Below, one piece after another: positions 37,375 to 45,672 of a DNA stretch of 64,000 bases. Under the pieces are notes generated by a model that had not been told where the DNA came from, made no database searches, and worked only from the letters and a program-made list of their open reading frames with translations. The translations under genes were made by a program, and so were the position numbers. Every line of letters begins with the position of its first letter. Within the stretch, counting starts at the first letter, position 1. The DNA is from Prochlorococcus marinus str. MIT 9107 (lineage in GTDB: Bacteria > Cyanobacteriota > Cyanobacteriia > PCC-6307 > Cyanobiaceae). The stretch covers positions 124,001-188,000 of the forward strand of contig NZ_JNAI01000009.1 in NCBI RefSeq assembly GCF_000759855.1, given 5' to 3'.

Positions 37375-37602
37375 CTAGGCGACTAAAGTAGAATCTTCAT
37401 TATCTGATGAAACTCTTATTCTCTCTTCCAACTTAGGGCCGTATAGTTCATTTCCCCAGATTTCAACTTTTGAGTCGTTTGGAGCCATAAAAGTAAGGAT
37501 ATCAGTTGGAAATAAAACTCTCTCTAAAAAAAAATTTGATGGACCAATACATCTCAAAACCACCATTCTGCATCCTTTATTTTTGTAGGAGAACTCAACC
37601 AT
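37375..37602 (-). CDS. DUF1830 family protein
   Basis: 75 aa with the DUF1830 pattern: an N-terminal Cys in YKNKGCRMVVLRCIG, NFFLERVLFPTD, then APNDSKVEIWG. A short soluble beta-rich protein limited to cyanobacteria, no known function. It heads a minus-strand group with the two hidden small membrane-protein genes. Confidence 0.75.
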   Translation of the reverse strand: MVEFSYKNKGCRMVVLRCIGPSNFFLERVLFPTDILTFMAPNDSKVEIWGNELYGPKLEERIRVSSDNEDSTLVA

Positions 37603-37692
37603 TCATAAACTAAAATTTAAACTAATTAAACACTATTTGTTGCTAAAAAAAATGTATAAAAATTTACTGAAAAAATTTTTTTTTTTAAAAAA

Positions 37693-38637
37693 CTACAAAT
37701 TTAATCCAACATCAACTAAATTTCTCTCTTGATCTATTAATAACAAAGCATAGGAATTCAAAATATCAAAACTTTGATGTGGAATGGAAACATTAAGCAT
37801 TCTCAAGAAATTAGATAATTTTTCATCTTGAAGCGCATAACCTTTTTGTGAAAACATCTCTTTTTCTTGATTTGACTTCCACATATTCATGTATTCAAAC
37901 TTCAAAGGTTTTAAGTGCCAAATGTTATCTATTAAACTCCAAACATCTAAATATTTGTATAAATTCTTTTGAATGTTGAATCTATAATGGACTTCATTAG
38001 AACTCAAATTTGCAGATTTCATGTATTGAACATTAATATCGGTAAATAAAGGTTCAATTCCCAAAAACCATCCTTCAAGAATCAATAAATCAGGATTATC
38101 TGATCTCCAATGTGATCTATCTCCTAAACCATTTCTTAAAGATTTATCGAAAACAGGCACATTTAATTCTCCATTTTTTTTCCAACATGATAATTTTTCA
38201 TACATTAATTTTACGGAGTGACTACCAGGGAAACCCCTAGAAACATTCCAAGGGTTATTCTTAATTGCTGTTTCCATTTCATCTGAAGGAAGATAAAAAT
38301 CGTCAATTGATATAACAGCTATCTTGAAATTTAATTTCAACGATATTGCTTCAAGCCATTTACCTAATGTTGTTTTTCCAGTTCCAGGAAGAGCTGAGAT
38401 TCCTATTATTTTTCTATTACAAAATTTAGTTTGTAATCTATAAGCCTGACCTAGAATAGGTAAAGCCAAACCCCAAATCCAATCATCATTTACTTTATTA
38501 TTCCAGAAATGATTAATTGAAAGCATTTTTTTTTGATTATTCCAAAAATAAAACCAATCATCCAAAGATTCCCAGCCAATATCAATAATTAATCTTTCAA
38601 ATTTATCAAGTGGAAAATTAATATTTAAATCTTTCAT
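37693..38637 (-). CDS. glyK: D-glycerate 3-kinase (plant/cyanobacterial GLYK type)
   Basis: Phosphorylates D-glycerate to 3-phosphoglycerate, the last photorespiratory step. 314 aa, P-loop GISALPGTGKTTLGKW at 79-94, then ISIDDFYLPSDEM and PWNVSRGFPGSHS, all characteristic of GLYK. It is 4 bases downstream of the phosphatase gene in the glucosylglycerate cluster, so it may also salvage glycerate released from that compound (inference). Confidence 0.9.
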   Translation of the reverse strand: MKDLNINFPLDKFERLIIDIGWESLDDWFYFWNNQKKMLSINHFWNNKVNDDWIWGLALPILGQAYRLQTKFCNRKIIGISALPGTGKTTLGKWLEAISLKLNFKIAVISIDDFYLPSDEMETAIKNNPWNVSRGFPGSHSVKLMYEKLSCWKKNGELNVPVFDKSLRNGLGDRSHWRSDNPDLLILEGWFLGIEPLFTDINVQYMKSANLSSNEVHYRFNIQKNLYKYLDVWSLIDNIWHLKPLKFEYMNMWKSNQEKEMFSQKGYALQDEKLSNFLRMLNVSIPHQSFDILNSYALLLIDQERNLVDVGLNL

Positions 38638-38641
38638 ATTT

Positions 38642-39439
38642 TTAAATTAGATCTAGCTTATTTATTAATTTGTTAACTTCATTTCTCCAACCAAAACCGT
38701 TAGGTTCAGAAGCTATAGTGAAATCCAAATTTTTCAATTGATCTATTAAATTTAAATTAGGTCCGTTTATGCCTGGAATAACAATTCTAATATCTGAGTT
38801 TAAAAGTAAAGGCAAATCATTTGGAGAGTCCCCCAAACCTATAATTTGAATATTTTGATTATTTGAATAATTTTTAAGGGCATTTATTGCTTTTCCTTTA
38901 TTAGAGTCGGTAGATAATAAATGACTCATTCTATTTCCTTTAAAAATATCAACTTTGAATTTTTCACAACAGATATTAATTCTCTCTTCTAAAAAAGATG
39001 GTGGATTTAAAAAAGGCATACTCCAATGCCTATCTCTCATTAAGTTTAATGAGTCACCTTTTAAGCCTGTAAGCTTAGTGGCTTCTTGATCAGAAATATT
39101 ATTAAGAGGAATTAGCTTATAATTAATTTCCTTAGAAATGTAATTCAGGATTTCTTCAAGAATTTCGTAACTTTTTCCAAGAATAATTTGTCCATCAACT
39201 TTTTTAAGAGATTCTCCATATATTGCTGCACCATTCTCTACGATGTATGGGTCAGTCAAGCTAAGTTCTTTTCTAATAACTTTTACTTCAGCAGCTGTCT
39301 TACTTGTGCAAAGAATTACAGGTATAGATAATCTCTGTAGCGTTTTTATTGTTTTTTTAGCAGGAGTTAAATCATATGAATGATCCATTAAAGTACCATC
39401 TACATCACTAACTACCCAAATAGAAGAATTTTCAATCAT
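38642..39439 (-). CDS. gpgP: Glucosyl-3-phosphoglycerate phosphatase (HAD-IIB)
   Basis: Dephosphorylates glucosyl-3-phosphoglycerate to glucosylglycerate, a compatible solute of nitrogen-poor marine picocyanobacteria. 265 aa with HAD motif I VVSDVDGTLMD (D12, D14) and the C-terminal IIGLGDSPNDLPLL. The family includes mannosyl-3-phosphoglycerate phosphatases. ATG 39439 is chosen, as a longer frame from 39478 would overlap the upstream gene heavily. Two bases lie between it and the upstream stop. Confidence 0.85.
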   Translation of the reverse strand: MIENSSIWVVSDVDGTLMDHSYDLTPAKKTIKTLQRLSIPVILCTSKTAAEVKVIRKELSLTDPYIVENGAAIYGESLKKVDGQIILGKSYEILEEILNYISKEINYKLIPLNNISDQEATKLTGLKGDSLNLMRDRHWSMPFLNPPSFLEERINICCEKFKVDIFKGNRMSHLLSTDSNKGKAINALKNYSNNQNIQIIGLGDSPNDLPLLLNSDIRIVIPGINGPNLNLIDQLKNLDFTIASEPNGFGWRNEVNKLINKLDLI

Positions 39440-39440
39440 T

Positions 39441-41201
39441 TTAAATAGAACCAAGCCAAACAACTTGAAAAGGATCAAGACTAATATTTTTACAATTGTA
39501 TTTAGTGGATGTTAAAAAATCTTGCATGTTAAAATCATTAACTATTAATTTTGGCAGATCAATATCATTCAATTGATAATTAATTTTATTTTCTGTGATA
39601 TTATGGATTGCGAAAATGGGATCAGAACCTTTACCTCTTTTGATTACAACAATATCGCTTCTACCTCTAGATAAACAATCCATGTCTGAACAAGGATGAA
39701 ATTGCTTTAATTCTGATCTCACATCCATAGCATTATGGAGAAATTTTAGGTTTTTATTAGCATTAGATTCAGGATTATTTAAAACGGATAAAAGAGTGTC
39801 TGATTTAAATTTTTCTCTATTGAGGTCTCTTCTTTGCCCTGTCATGGAAAAACTTTTAATATCATTTTTGGAAGCCAGCAATGCTGGCAAATAAAATGCA
39901 GGAATACCTTTTAGAGCCATTACTAACAATTGAGTCAGGATAAATCTCTCAAATTGAAATCGATTAGAATCTCTACTAGAGTCTTCCATTGCGCTCCACC
40001 AACTAATATTTAATTCATAAGGCTTATCATCACCATTTGATAAACGCCTATGACTTACTAGTCCACCTCTTTTCTCACAACTAATTAATAAATCTGTAAT
40101 TCTCTCCTCATTCATTAGACCCTCGAGGGCTCTTAAACCTATGCCATCGTGTGATGCAGTGAAATTAAAAAGAGTAGTATTATCAGGTAATTTTGGCCAA
40201 TCAAAAATCCATGAATTTAGTATATCAGCTCTAGAAGTAATAATTGCTTCTAGAAGAAGAGGAGGCAAAGGGAAGTTATATGCCATATGGGCTTCATCTT
40301 CTGGAATAAGATAAGATAAATTTTCTTTCTGAGGAACATTTGTTTCTGTAATTAAAACTCCTTTGTAAATAAGATAATTTAAAAGAAGTCTTAAAATTTT
40401 TACAATTGAGTGCGCTTTTGGCAAATGTAAGCAAGTTGTCCCTGACTCCTTCCAAATAAAACCTACAGCATCAAGCCTAAACCATTTAATTCCATTAGAT
40501 AAATAAGTAATGATTAAATTTAAGAACTCAAGAGTCATTTTTGGATTATGCCAATTCAAATCAATTTGATCTGGACCAAAAGTTGTCCAAACTTGTCTAG
40601 GACCATCTTCTGTATTAATTTGAGAAAACAAAGATGAACTTCTTGGTCTTACAACATTTGACCAGTCAAGATTTTGTTCCGGTGAAAAAACATTTGAGAT
40701 TCCAGGTTCTTGGGATTTAATAAATTGTTGAACCCATGGATGAGAAGACGAAACATGGTTAAGAACCAAATCTGCCATCAAAACATGATTTTTGGAAATG
40801 CTCTTGAGATCGTCCCAATCACCAAATTTTTCTTCTAGGGCATCATAACTAGAGACTGCAAAACCTCCATCACTTGTGGATTTAAGAAAAGGAAGAATAT
40901 GAACAACTCTTGAAAGGCTGCCAAAATGTTTACTTAACAAATCTCGAAGAGTAATTAATGTTGGCTCCCCAGTTTTATAAATACTATCTGCATAAGTTAT
41001 TAAAACCGAATGAGATTGATTCCATTTTTCTTTATTACCAATTTCTTCATAAGAAGATTTCTCTGAGAAATCATCTAAAATCTGTAATAATTGATTTGAA
41101 ATAAAATTAATTTCTTCTGTAGTATTATTTGAATAAATTGTTTTCAACAATTTATAAAGTTTTAATCTATCTAATTTTTTCTCTGAATCAATTTGCTTCA
41201 C
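39441..41201 (-). CDS. GH13_18 sucrose-phosphorylase-like enzyme, probable glucosylglycerate phosphorylase
   Basis: 586 aa with the GH13 set: nucleophile D244 in FRLDAVGFIW, acid/base E286 in LITETNVPQ, and the later ASHDGIGLR aspartate. The overall form is the sucrose phosphorylase/GH13_18 group, some members of which split glucosylglycerate to glucose 1-phosphate and glycerate. The linkage to gpgS, gpgP and glycerate kinase favours that substrate over sucrose. Start GTG 41201. Divergent from gpgS by 50 bases. Confidence 0.75.
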   Translation of the reverse strand: MKQIDSEKKLDRLKLYKLLKTIYSNNTTEEINFISNQLLQILDDFSEKSSYEEIGNKEKWNQSHSVLITYADSIYKTGEPTLITLRDLLSKHFGSLSRVVHILPFLKSTSDGGFAVSSYDALEEKFGDWDDLKSISKNHVLMADLVLNHVSSSHPWVQQFIKSQEPGISNVFSPEQNLDWSNVVRPRSSSLFSQINTEDGPRQVWTTFGPDQIDLNWHNPKMTLEFLNLIITYLSNGIKWFRLDAVGFIWKESGTTCLHLPKAHSIVKILRLLLNYLIYKGVLITETNVPQKENLSYLIPEDEAHMAYNFPLPPLLLEAIITSRADILNSWIFDWPKLPDNTTLFNFTASHDGIGLRALEGLMNEERITDLLISCEKRGGLVSHRRLSNGDDKPYELNISWWSAMEDSSRDSNRFQFERFILTQLLVMALKGIPAFYLPALLASKNDIKSFSMTGQRRDLNREKFKSDTLLSVLNNPESNANKNLKFLHNAMDVRSELKQFHPCSDMDCLSRGRSDIVVIKRGKGSDPIFAIHNITENKINYQLNDIDLPKLIVNDFNMQDFLTSTKYNCKNISLDPFQVVWLGSI

Positions 41202-41251
41202 TTTGAAAAAATCATCGAAGTATTAACACCATTCTGCACATCAATTAGAAA

Positions 41252-42478
41252 ATGGACTTTCAACAAGGTTTAATCACAACAATACATGAATACGGTGTCA
41301 CAAGCGATCTACTTAAAGAATTAAATAAAAGTCTTACAAAAAGACCCACAAGTATTTTAATTCCTTGCTTATATGAAGAATTTGAAAGACCTGCTTTGAA
41401 AGATATTAGAGAAGTTTTAAAAAATCTTACAGGATTAAATGAATTGGTAATAGCTCTCTCTGCAAAAACCATTCAGCAAGTTAAAGCAGCAAAGTCATTT
41501 TTTGACTCAATGCCATATCCAGTTCATGTGCAGTGGACAAATTCTCCTTCAGTCATAGAGCTATTAAAAAGCCAAGAAAGAAATGGATTAGAACTTTTGG
41601 GAACCCCTGGGAAAGGTTGGGCAGTCTGGCAAGGCATAGGTGTTGCCACTAGAAAATCAGATGTTGTTGCTCTTTTTGATGCCGACATAAGGACTTTTAG
41701 TCCATTGTATCCTTCAAGGATGATACTTCCTCTTCTGGATGATTCATATGGAATATCATATGTAAAAGCTTTTTACAGTAGATTATCTCTAGAGACAAAC
41801 CAATTACAAGGTAGGGCAACAAGATTATTTGTTGGTCCTCTACTAGCAAGTCTCGAGCAATTAGTTGGGAAGGGTCCTTTTTTAAAGTATCTCCAATCAT
41901 TTAGATATCCATTAGCGGGTGAGTTTGCCTTTACTAAAGATCTCGCTATGAATTTAAGAATACCTTGTGACTGGGGTTTAGAAATAGGTTTATTATCCGA
42001 AGTTTATAGAAACGTAAGGACCTCCAAAATAGCCCAAGTTGATCTAGGTTTGTTTGATCATAAACATAAAAACATTGGTAATTCTTCTAGAGAAGGATTG
42101 CAAAAAATGTGCACCGAAATACTTTCAAGTGTTTTGAGAGGCCTTATGGAGCATCAAGCAGAGACCTTGACTAGCACTCAGCTAGCAACTTTAGAAGTTC
42201 TTTATAAAAGAGTAGGAGAGGATAGGGTAAAAAAATTCGGATTAGATTCAGCAGTTAATCAACTCCCATACGATAGGCACGAAGAAGAGTTATCCGTCCA
42301 AAAATTTGCAAAATTATTGAGACCTGCTACAGAAGATTACCTCGCTTGCCCTACAACACAGCAGTTACCAAGTTGGTCGAGAGTTCTCTCTTGTGAAAAC
42401 AAAATGCAAGAAGATTTGGCAATTGCGGGTTCAAAATATATAAATAGAAGTGAAAAAGAATTAATTAATAATATCTAA
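41252..42478 (+). CDS. gpgS: Glucosyl-3-phosphoglycerate synthase
   Basis: Transfers glucose from NDP-glucose to 3-phosphoglycerate. 408 aa, GT-A fold; the metal-binding DAD is at 143-145 in LFDADIRTF, preceded by TPGKGWAVWQGI. The length and SILIPCLYEEFERPAL start fit bacterial GpgS/GT81-type proteins (family number from memory). Divergent from the GH13_18-gpgP-glyK set, with 50 bases between starts, an arrangement that allows joint control. Confidence 0.9.
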   Translation: MDFQQGLITTIHEYGVTSDLLKELNKSLTKRPTSILIPCLYEEFERPALKDIREVLKNLTGLNELVIALSAKTIQQVKAAKSFFDSMPYPVHVQWTNSPSVIELLKSQERNGLELLGTPGKGWAVWQGIGVATRKSDVVALFDADIRTFSPLYPSRMILPLLDDSYGISYVKAFYSRLSLETNQLQGRATRLFVGPLLASLEQLVGKGPFLKYLQSFRYPLAGEFAFTKDLAMNLRIPCDWGLEIGLLSEVYRNVRTSKIAQVDLGLFDHKHKNIGNSSREGLQKMCTEILSSVLRGLMEHQAETLTSTQLATLEVLYKRVGEDRVKKFGLDSAVNQLPYDRHEEELSVQKFAKLLRPATEDYLACPTTQQLPSWSRVLSCENKMQEDLAIAGSKYINRSEKELINNI

Positions 42479-42597
42479 AGCAAAATCTCTTCTGATCAAT
42501 TTGGGCTTCGTCAAAAGTTTTACAAGAAGGAAGTTCTCCATCTTAAAACTTAGCAAATTTCACGATCGGATAATTTTTTTAAAATTAAGGTACAATT

Positions 42598-42780
42598 TTA
42601 TTCTTTTTCACACCTTATAAGATCAATACTGTTTGGATGTTCTTTAATATATTTATTAAATTCCATTGCTAGTGTTCTAGCTTCATAAGCATCAAAAGCA
42701 TAAAAACAATTTTCTAGTCTTATATTTTGAAAGTCACGATAATGTACGGTGTATGGCTTCAAAGTGTCATCTTTATTCAT
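42598..42780 (-). CDS. Small conserved hypothetical protein, 60 aa
   Basis: Sixty soluble residues, no membrane helix. The order YTVHYRDFQNIRLENCFYAFD then ARTLAMEFNKYI has the look of a compact alpha/beta domain seen in picocyanobacterial hypotheticals. It stands alone in a low-density stretch, 117 bases from the end of gpgS. No function recognised. Confidence 0.6.
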   Translation of the reverse strand: MNKDDTLKPYTVHYRDFQNIRLENCFYAFDAYEARTLAMEFNKYIKEHPNSIDLIRCEKE

Positions 42781-42918
42781 TGTAATTTGCTAAAAAGCAA
42801 TTAGTTCATATTTAAACAATGCATAAGATTAAAAATAAAAAAAATATCTTTTGTTGTTATCAAAATATATTTATTTTTAATTATGTATAAAAAAATACTT
42901 TATGAATCCAAATGAAAA

Positions 42919-43035
42919 TTAATTTCTTTTTTTTTTATTTTTAGAATAATTCTTTTTACCTTCTATTAAAAAAACAAATTTAGATAATATATAGCCAAAA
43001 AAAGGTACCCAAAACCTATCATATAAAAATTTCAT
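42919..43035 (-). CDS. Hidden 38-residue basic membrane peptide
   Basis: Minus strand, ATG 43035 to TAA 42919. Starts MKFLYDRFWVPFFG, one short helix (residues 9-23), then a strongly basic tail ending KNKKKKRN. It is 7 bases downstream of the 57-residue gene, so the pair may be one transcript. Low codon complexity at the tail makes the call uncertain. Unknown function. Confidence 0.35.
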   Translation of the reverse strand: MKFLYDRFWVPFFGYILSKFVFLIEGKKNYSKNKKKRN

Positions 43036-43042
43036 AAGAAAA

Positions 43043-43216
43043 TTAAGCAGCTATTGAATCTTTACTTCTAAATTCAGGAGTTTTAATAACCCTTAAGTCA
43101 ATTGAATTAAATAAGTGTTGCATAAGCAAAAAATCAAGTTCACCATTTAATAAATCAATATCAGAAGAAAGCAGATCGTCAACAAAATAATCAAAAGTAT
43201 CGGGAAGAGGATTCAC
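43043..43216 (-). CDS. Hidden 57-residue soluble protein, GTG start
   Basis: Minus strand, GTG 43216 to TAA 43043. Acidic N-terminal half (PLPDTFDYFVDDLLSSD) and a basic end (RSKDSIAA), all soluble. In-frame stop codon 12 bases upstream of GTG limits the start. Codon use is regular, unlike the flanking gap. Function unknown. Confidence 0.5.
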   Translation of the reverse strand: MNPLPDTFDYFVDDLLSSDIDLLNGELDFLLMQHLFNSIDLRVIKTPEFRSKDSIAA

Positions 43217-43669
43217 AATTAAAATTTATTTTTGTCATTATCATCGCATATACAAAAAAAGTCAACAAAATATACAAATGAAAATAATTCTCACAAAAGT
43301 GAAAGATAGATTGATTTTTAATTTTTTATGGTGTTTTGATTAGGAAGTTTGAAACTAAAATTTCAAATTTAAAATAATCTAAATAACAAAAATAAGGACA
43401 AAAAATAAAATATTTAATATTAAATTCAATTCTTTTGAATTAAACTTCATTTATCTTGCAGTATATAATTTAATATCCTTCATAAATTAGGACATATAAA
43501 AACAACAAAAACAAATATTTTCAAAAAAATCAAATGAAAGTATCATCATTTAATATAACAAGATTCTTGACGTGATCATTAGTAAACAATCGCTTAAATT
43601 TTTTTTGATACTTTATAAATTAACGTGAAAGATTATAATTTTAAAAGTAAAGGATTGATTTTTTATTAA
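43217..43669. other. 453-base gap without a supported gene
   Basis: Very AT-rich. The longest coding-like piece is a 23-codon minus-strand frame at 43379-43450 (MKFNSKELNLI then a hydrophobic run), too short to accept. No tRNA, terminator or known small-RNA element was seen. A TTGACG minus-35-like hexamer at about 43568 has no clear minus-10 partner. Confidence 0.5.
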
Positions 43670-43984
43670 TTATTTTTTAATTAGTTCAAAGTAACCATTT
43701 TTATTTAATAAGTACTTGTCAAACCAAAGGCTTAATAGATTGTCTAATCCTATTCCATACATTTTATTTATTTGAGAAGTCTTATAGTCAGATAGAGCTA
43801 GCAATAAATAAGGAAAAATCATATCAGAAACCCCTTTTGGGAGTTTATCTAAAGGAACTCCATGCGCTCTATCCCATAAAATTTGCATATCTTGAGAGAA
43901 CAAAGTACTCCAATAATTAAAGTTGCAATGCAATTTTTCAGGAGGTAATAAATTTATAGATGAAATTGAGAATGATGAATTCAT
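43670..43984 (-). CDS. Conserved hypothetical protein, 104 aa
   Basis: A soluble protein with an N-terminal SSINLLPPEKLH segment, then a helical core (FSQDMQILWDRAHGVPLD) and a C-terminal domain (LSDYKTSQINKMYGIGLDNLLSLWFDKYLL). No signal peptide or catalytic motif. It lies downstream of the CopG-like gene on the same strand. Function unknown. Confidence 0.6.
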   Translation of the reverse strand: MNSSFSISSINLLPPEKLHCNFNYWSTLFSQDMQILWDRAHGVPLDKLPKGVSDMIFPYLLLALSDYKTSQINKMYGIGLDNLLSLWFDKYLLNKNGYFELIKK

Positions 43985-43998
43985 AATAGATTGATAAT

Positions 43999-44109
43999 TT
44001 ATGGATTAATTGATTTCAGTATTTGAAATGGAAAGAAATAATTTCTAATGAGTAAATCTCCTACAAATAAATACATACAAAAGATAACGCACAGTGCTGC
44101 ACTTAGCAA
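43999..44109 (-). CDS. Possible 36-residue membrane peptide, TTG start
   Basis: Minus strand, TTG 44109 to TAA 43999. A helix of about 18 residues (LLSAALCVIFCMYLFVGD) is followed by a polar tail. An in-frame stop lies two codons upstream of the TTG. It is 6 bases after the CopG-like gene on the same strand, overlapped by the 11-base palindrome at 44093-44103. Weak call. Confidence 0.25.
   Translation of the reverse strand: MLSAALCVIFCMYLFVGDLLIRNYFFPFQILKSINP
44093..44103. promoter_or_regulatory. Palindrome AGTGCTGCACT downstream of the CopG-like gene
   Basis: A perfect dyad (AGTGC-T-GCACT), unusually G/C-rich for this region, 12 bases beyond the 3' end of the CopG-like gene. A near copy occurs on the other side of that gene at 44552-44562. 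See the paired site. Confidence 0.35.
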
Positions 44110-44115
44110 TAGTTT

Positions 44116-44514
44116 TTAATCATGGTATTCATCCACCATTTCTTGAAACTTAAGGAACGATAAGAACTTTTTATAAGTTTCAAAATCAAAGCCTTCCTTA
44201 TTATTTTTTTTAAATATGTTTGAATTGCAAGCTTCTATATTACTTCCTAAATTAGTATTCATTGTAAATTTTTCATTAACTTTACAATTTCCAGAATCTT
44301 TTGATAATGTCTTTGAATTATTATTAATCTCATTATATGATTTAGTTGTTTTACCAGTTTTATTGTTAAATATTCCTCTTCTAGATAGTGCTTCCTCTAC
44401 TAAAATACTTATAATTTTTGAATTACTTAAATTATTCTCTAAGCTCAATTTATCAATTAGTTTCATGACATCCTCCCTTGGAATAAAACCAACTCTTTTT
44501 TTCTTAGTAGGCAT
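44116..44514 (-). CDS. CopG-like ribbon-helix-helix protein
   Basis: 132 aa. The N-terminal 45 residues (KRVGFIPREDVMKLIDKLS, then SNSKIISILVEEALSRRG) form a strand plus two helices, the ribbon-helix-helix DNA-binding pattern. The rest is an Asn/Lys-rich linker and a helical C-terminus (ETYKKFLSFLKFQEMV). It probably dimerises on short palindromes. No toxin-like gene is adjacent, so it is more likely a lone regulator than an antitoxin. Confidence 0.55.
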   Translation of the reverse strand: MPTKKKRVGFIPREDVMKLIDKLSLENNLSNSKIISILVEEALSRRGIFNNKTGKTTKSYNEINNNSKTLSKDSGNCKVNEKFTMNTNLGSNIEACNSNIFKKNNKEGFDFETYKKFLSFLKFQEMVDEYHD

Positions 44515-44835
44515 CTGAAAATGATGTAAAGTTCAGCACTTAATTATTATTAGTGTTGCACTATATTCAATATAAGTCAATTAAATTCTTGTGATCTTTT
44601 ATAGACAGTCTTACAATTTTGGTCTCATTGGATATCTTTATCTACAATCTAAAAATTGCTCGCACTGGATAATGATTTCTATTTAGAAGGATCTAAAGAG
44701 AATGAATATCTCAGAAAAGACCAGTAAAATCTATTTTTTTTAAATAACTAGATAAAATATAAGAACTTTGTTTCTTAACGAATTATATACAAAATCTAAA
44801 CCATAATTAGAATAAATTTTAAAGCCATAAAATCT
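44515..44835. other. 321-base gap holding the CopG-like upstream region
   Basis: Contains the 11-base palindrome at 44552-44562 and an imperfect repeat CACTTAATTATTATTAGTG (44537-44555). A 23-codon TTG frame at about 44659-44730 (LLALDNDFYLEGSKENEYL) has coding-like composition but is too short to accept. No RNA gene seen. Confidence 0.45.
44552..44562. promoter_or_regulatory. Palindrome AGTGTTGCACT upstream of the CopG-like gene
   Basis: One base different from AGTGCTGCACT at 44093-44103. It lies 38 bases upstream of the start at 44514, a normal position for an operator. The two copies flank the gene, 459 bases apart, which suggests autoregulation (inference). Confidence 0.4.
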
Positions 44836-45132
44836 ATGACTGTTCATCAAGACTACGAAATAAAAATCAATCTAAACGAATTGATTGAGAAGAGAATTCC
44901 ATGCTGTGACTTACTGCATCCAAATCATTGTTTAACAGAAAAACAAGTATCTGAAATTGCAAATAATATTCATATGAATTTAAATTTGCATGATCTTTAT
45001 AAACAGGTAGATAAGCAAATCTTGAATTATGTAAATGCAGCTGGTATTGATAATAAAGATCATTGGGTTGAACCGCAACTGCCTGATTTAGAAAGAGATT
45101 TAAAAGAAGAAGTGGGGATAGAGTTTGATTAA
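44836..45132 (+). CDS. Conserved hypothetical protein, 98 aa
   Basis: Soluble. An N-terminal strand-helix (YEIKINLNELIEKRIPCCDLL), then CLTEKQVSEIANNIHMNLN, and a C-terminal acidic stretch (PDLERDLKEEVGIEFD). Three cysteines, CC at about 23-24 and C32, could bind metal, but no standard motif is formed. It is the only plus-strand gene before 45.4 kb in this stretch. Function unknown. Confidence 0.6.
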   Translation: MTVHQDYEIKINLNELIEKRIPCCDLLHPNHCLTEKQVSEIANNIHMNLNLHDLYKQVDKQILNYVNAAGIDNKDHWVEPQLPDLERDLKEEVGIEFD

Positions 45133-45156
45133 TCTTTTCCCTTATTATAAAAACTT

Positions 45157-45297
45157 TTAATATATATATTTTTTTTCTAAATCATCTATCAATTTATAAA
45201 TACTTTTAGCTGATTTCTTTCTTTTTCTTAATATTGAAAAAAATATAAATCCAATCAATGTGATTAAAAAAGGAGTTATGATGTAATTTATAGTCAT
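45157..45297 (-). CDS. Hidden 46-residue membrane protein
   Basis: Minus strand, ATG 45297 to TAA 45157. One helix (IITPFLITLIGFIFFSIL, 6-23), then a basic patch (RKRKKSAK) and a helical tail ending KKYIY. Positive-inside charge pattern is clear. It converges with the 98-aa gene, 24 bases between stops. Function unknown. Confidence 0.4.
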   Translation of the reverse strand: MTINYIITPFLITLIGFIFFSILRKRKKSAKSIYKLIDDLEKKYIY

Positions 45298-45467
45298 GAA
45301 TTATAATTTATCTATTATTTAAATTATTAAAAAGTTTGCCAGAATAAAATAGGTACTTTATACAAATAACATTCACAATAAATAATTAAGATTTTTTATA
45401 AAAAAAGAGAAAAAGTAAAGTAGATTATATAAATTAAGAATTAAATGGCTTTAATTTAATGTAGGTA

Positions 45468-45650
45468 ATGGTTAATTATTTCGCACTAACAATAAACGAG
45501 ATGGGGATAGGTACGATGGAGATAGTCGTTATTGGAGTGGTAACTTTATTATTTCCAATAATGTTTGTTTATGCATCTAAAAACCTAGATGCCAAAGGTG
45601 TTTTCGAGTGGATGATGGAGAAACCTAATGATTGGATAGGACGAAAATAA
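45468..45650 (+). CDS. Small membrane protein, 60 aa
   Basis: One helix at about 18-36 (EIVVIGVVTLLFPIMFVYA) preceded by a short N-terminus, then KNLDAKGVFEWMMEKPND and an Arg-Lys end. Met17 is an alternative start. The helix followed by a short cytoplasmic tail is a repeating theme of this region. Unknown function, but consistent codon use. Confidence 0.6.
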   Translation: MVNYFALTINEMGIGTMEIVVIGVVTLLFPIMFVYASKNLDAKGVFEWMMEKPNDWIGRK

Positions 45651-45672
45651 GACGCGAATAATTTCCATATAT

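Noticed and set aside
43379-43450. 23-codon minus-strand frame with a hydrophobic run
   Set aside because: Too short and isolated, with a composition like the gap around it.
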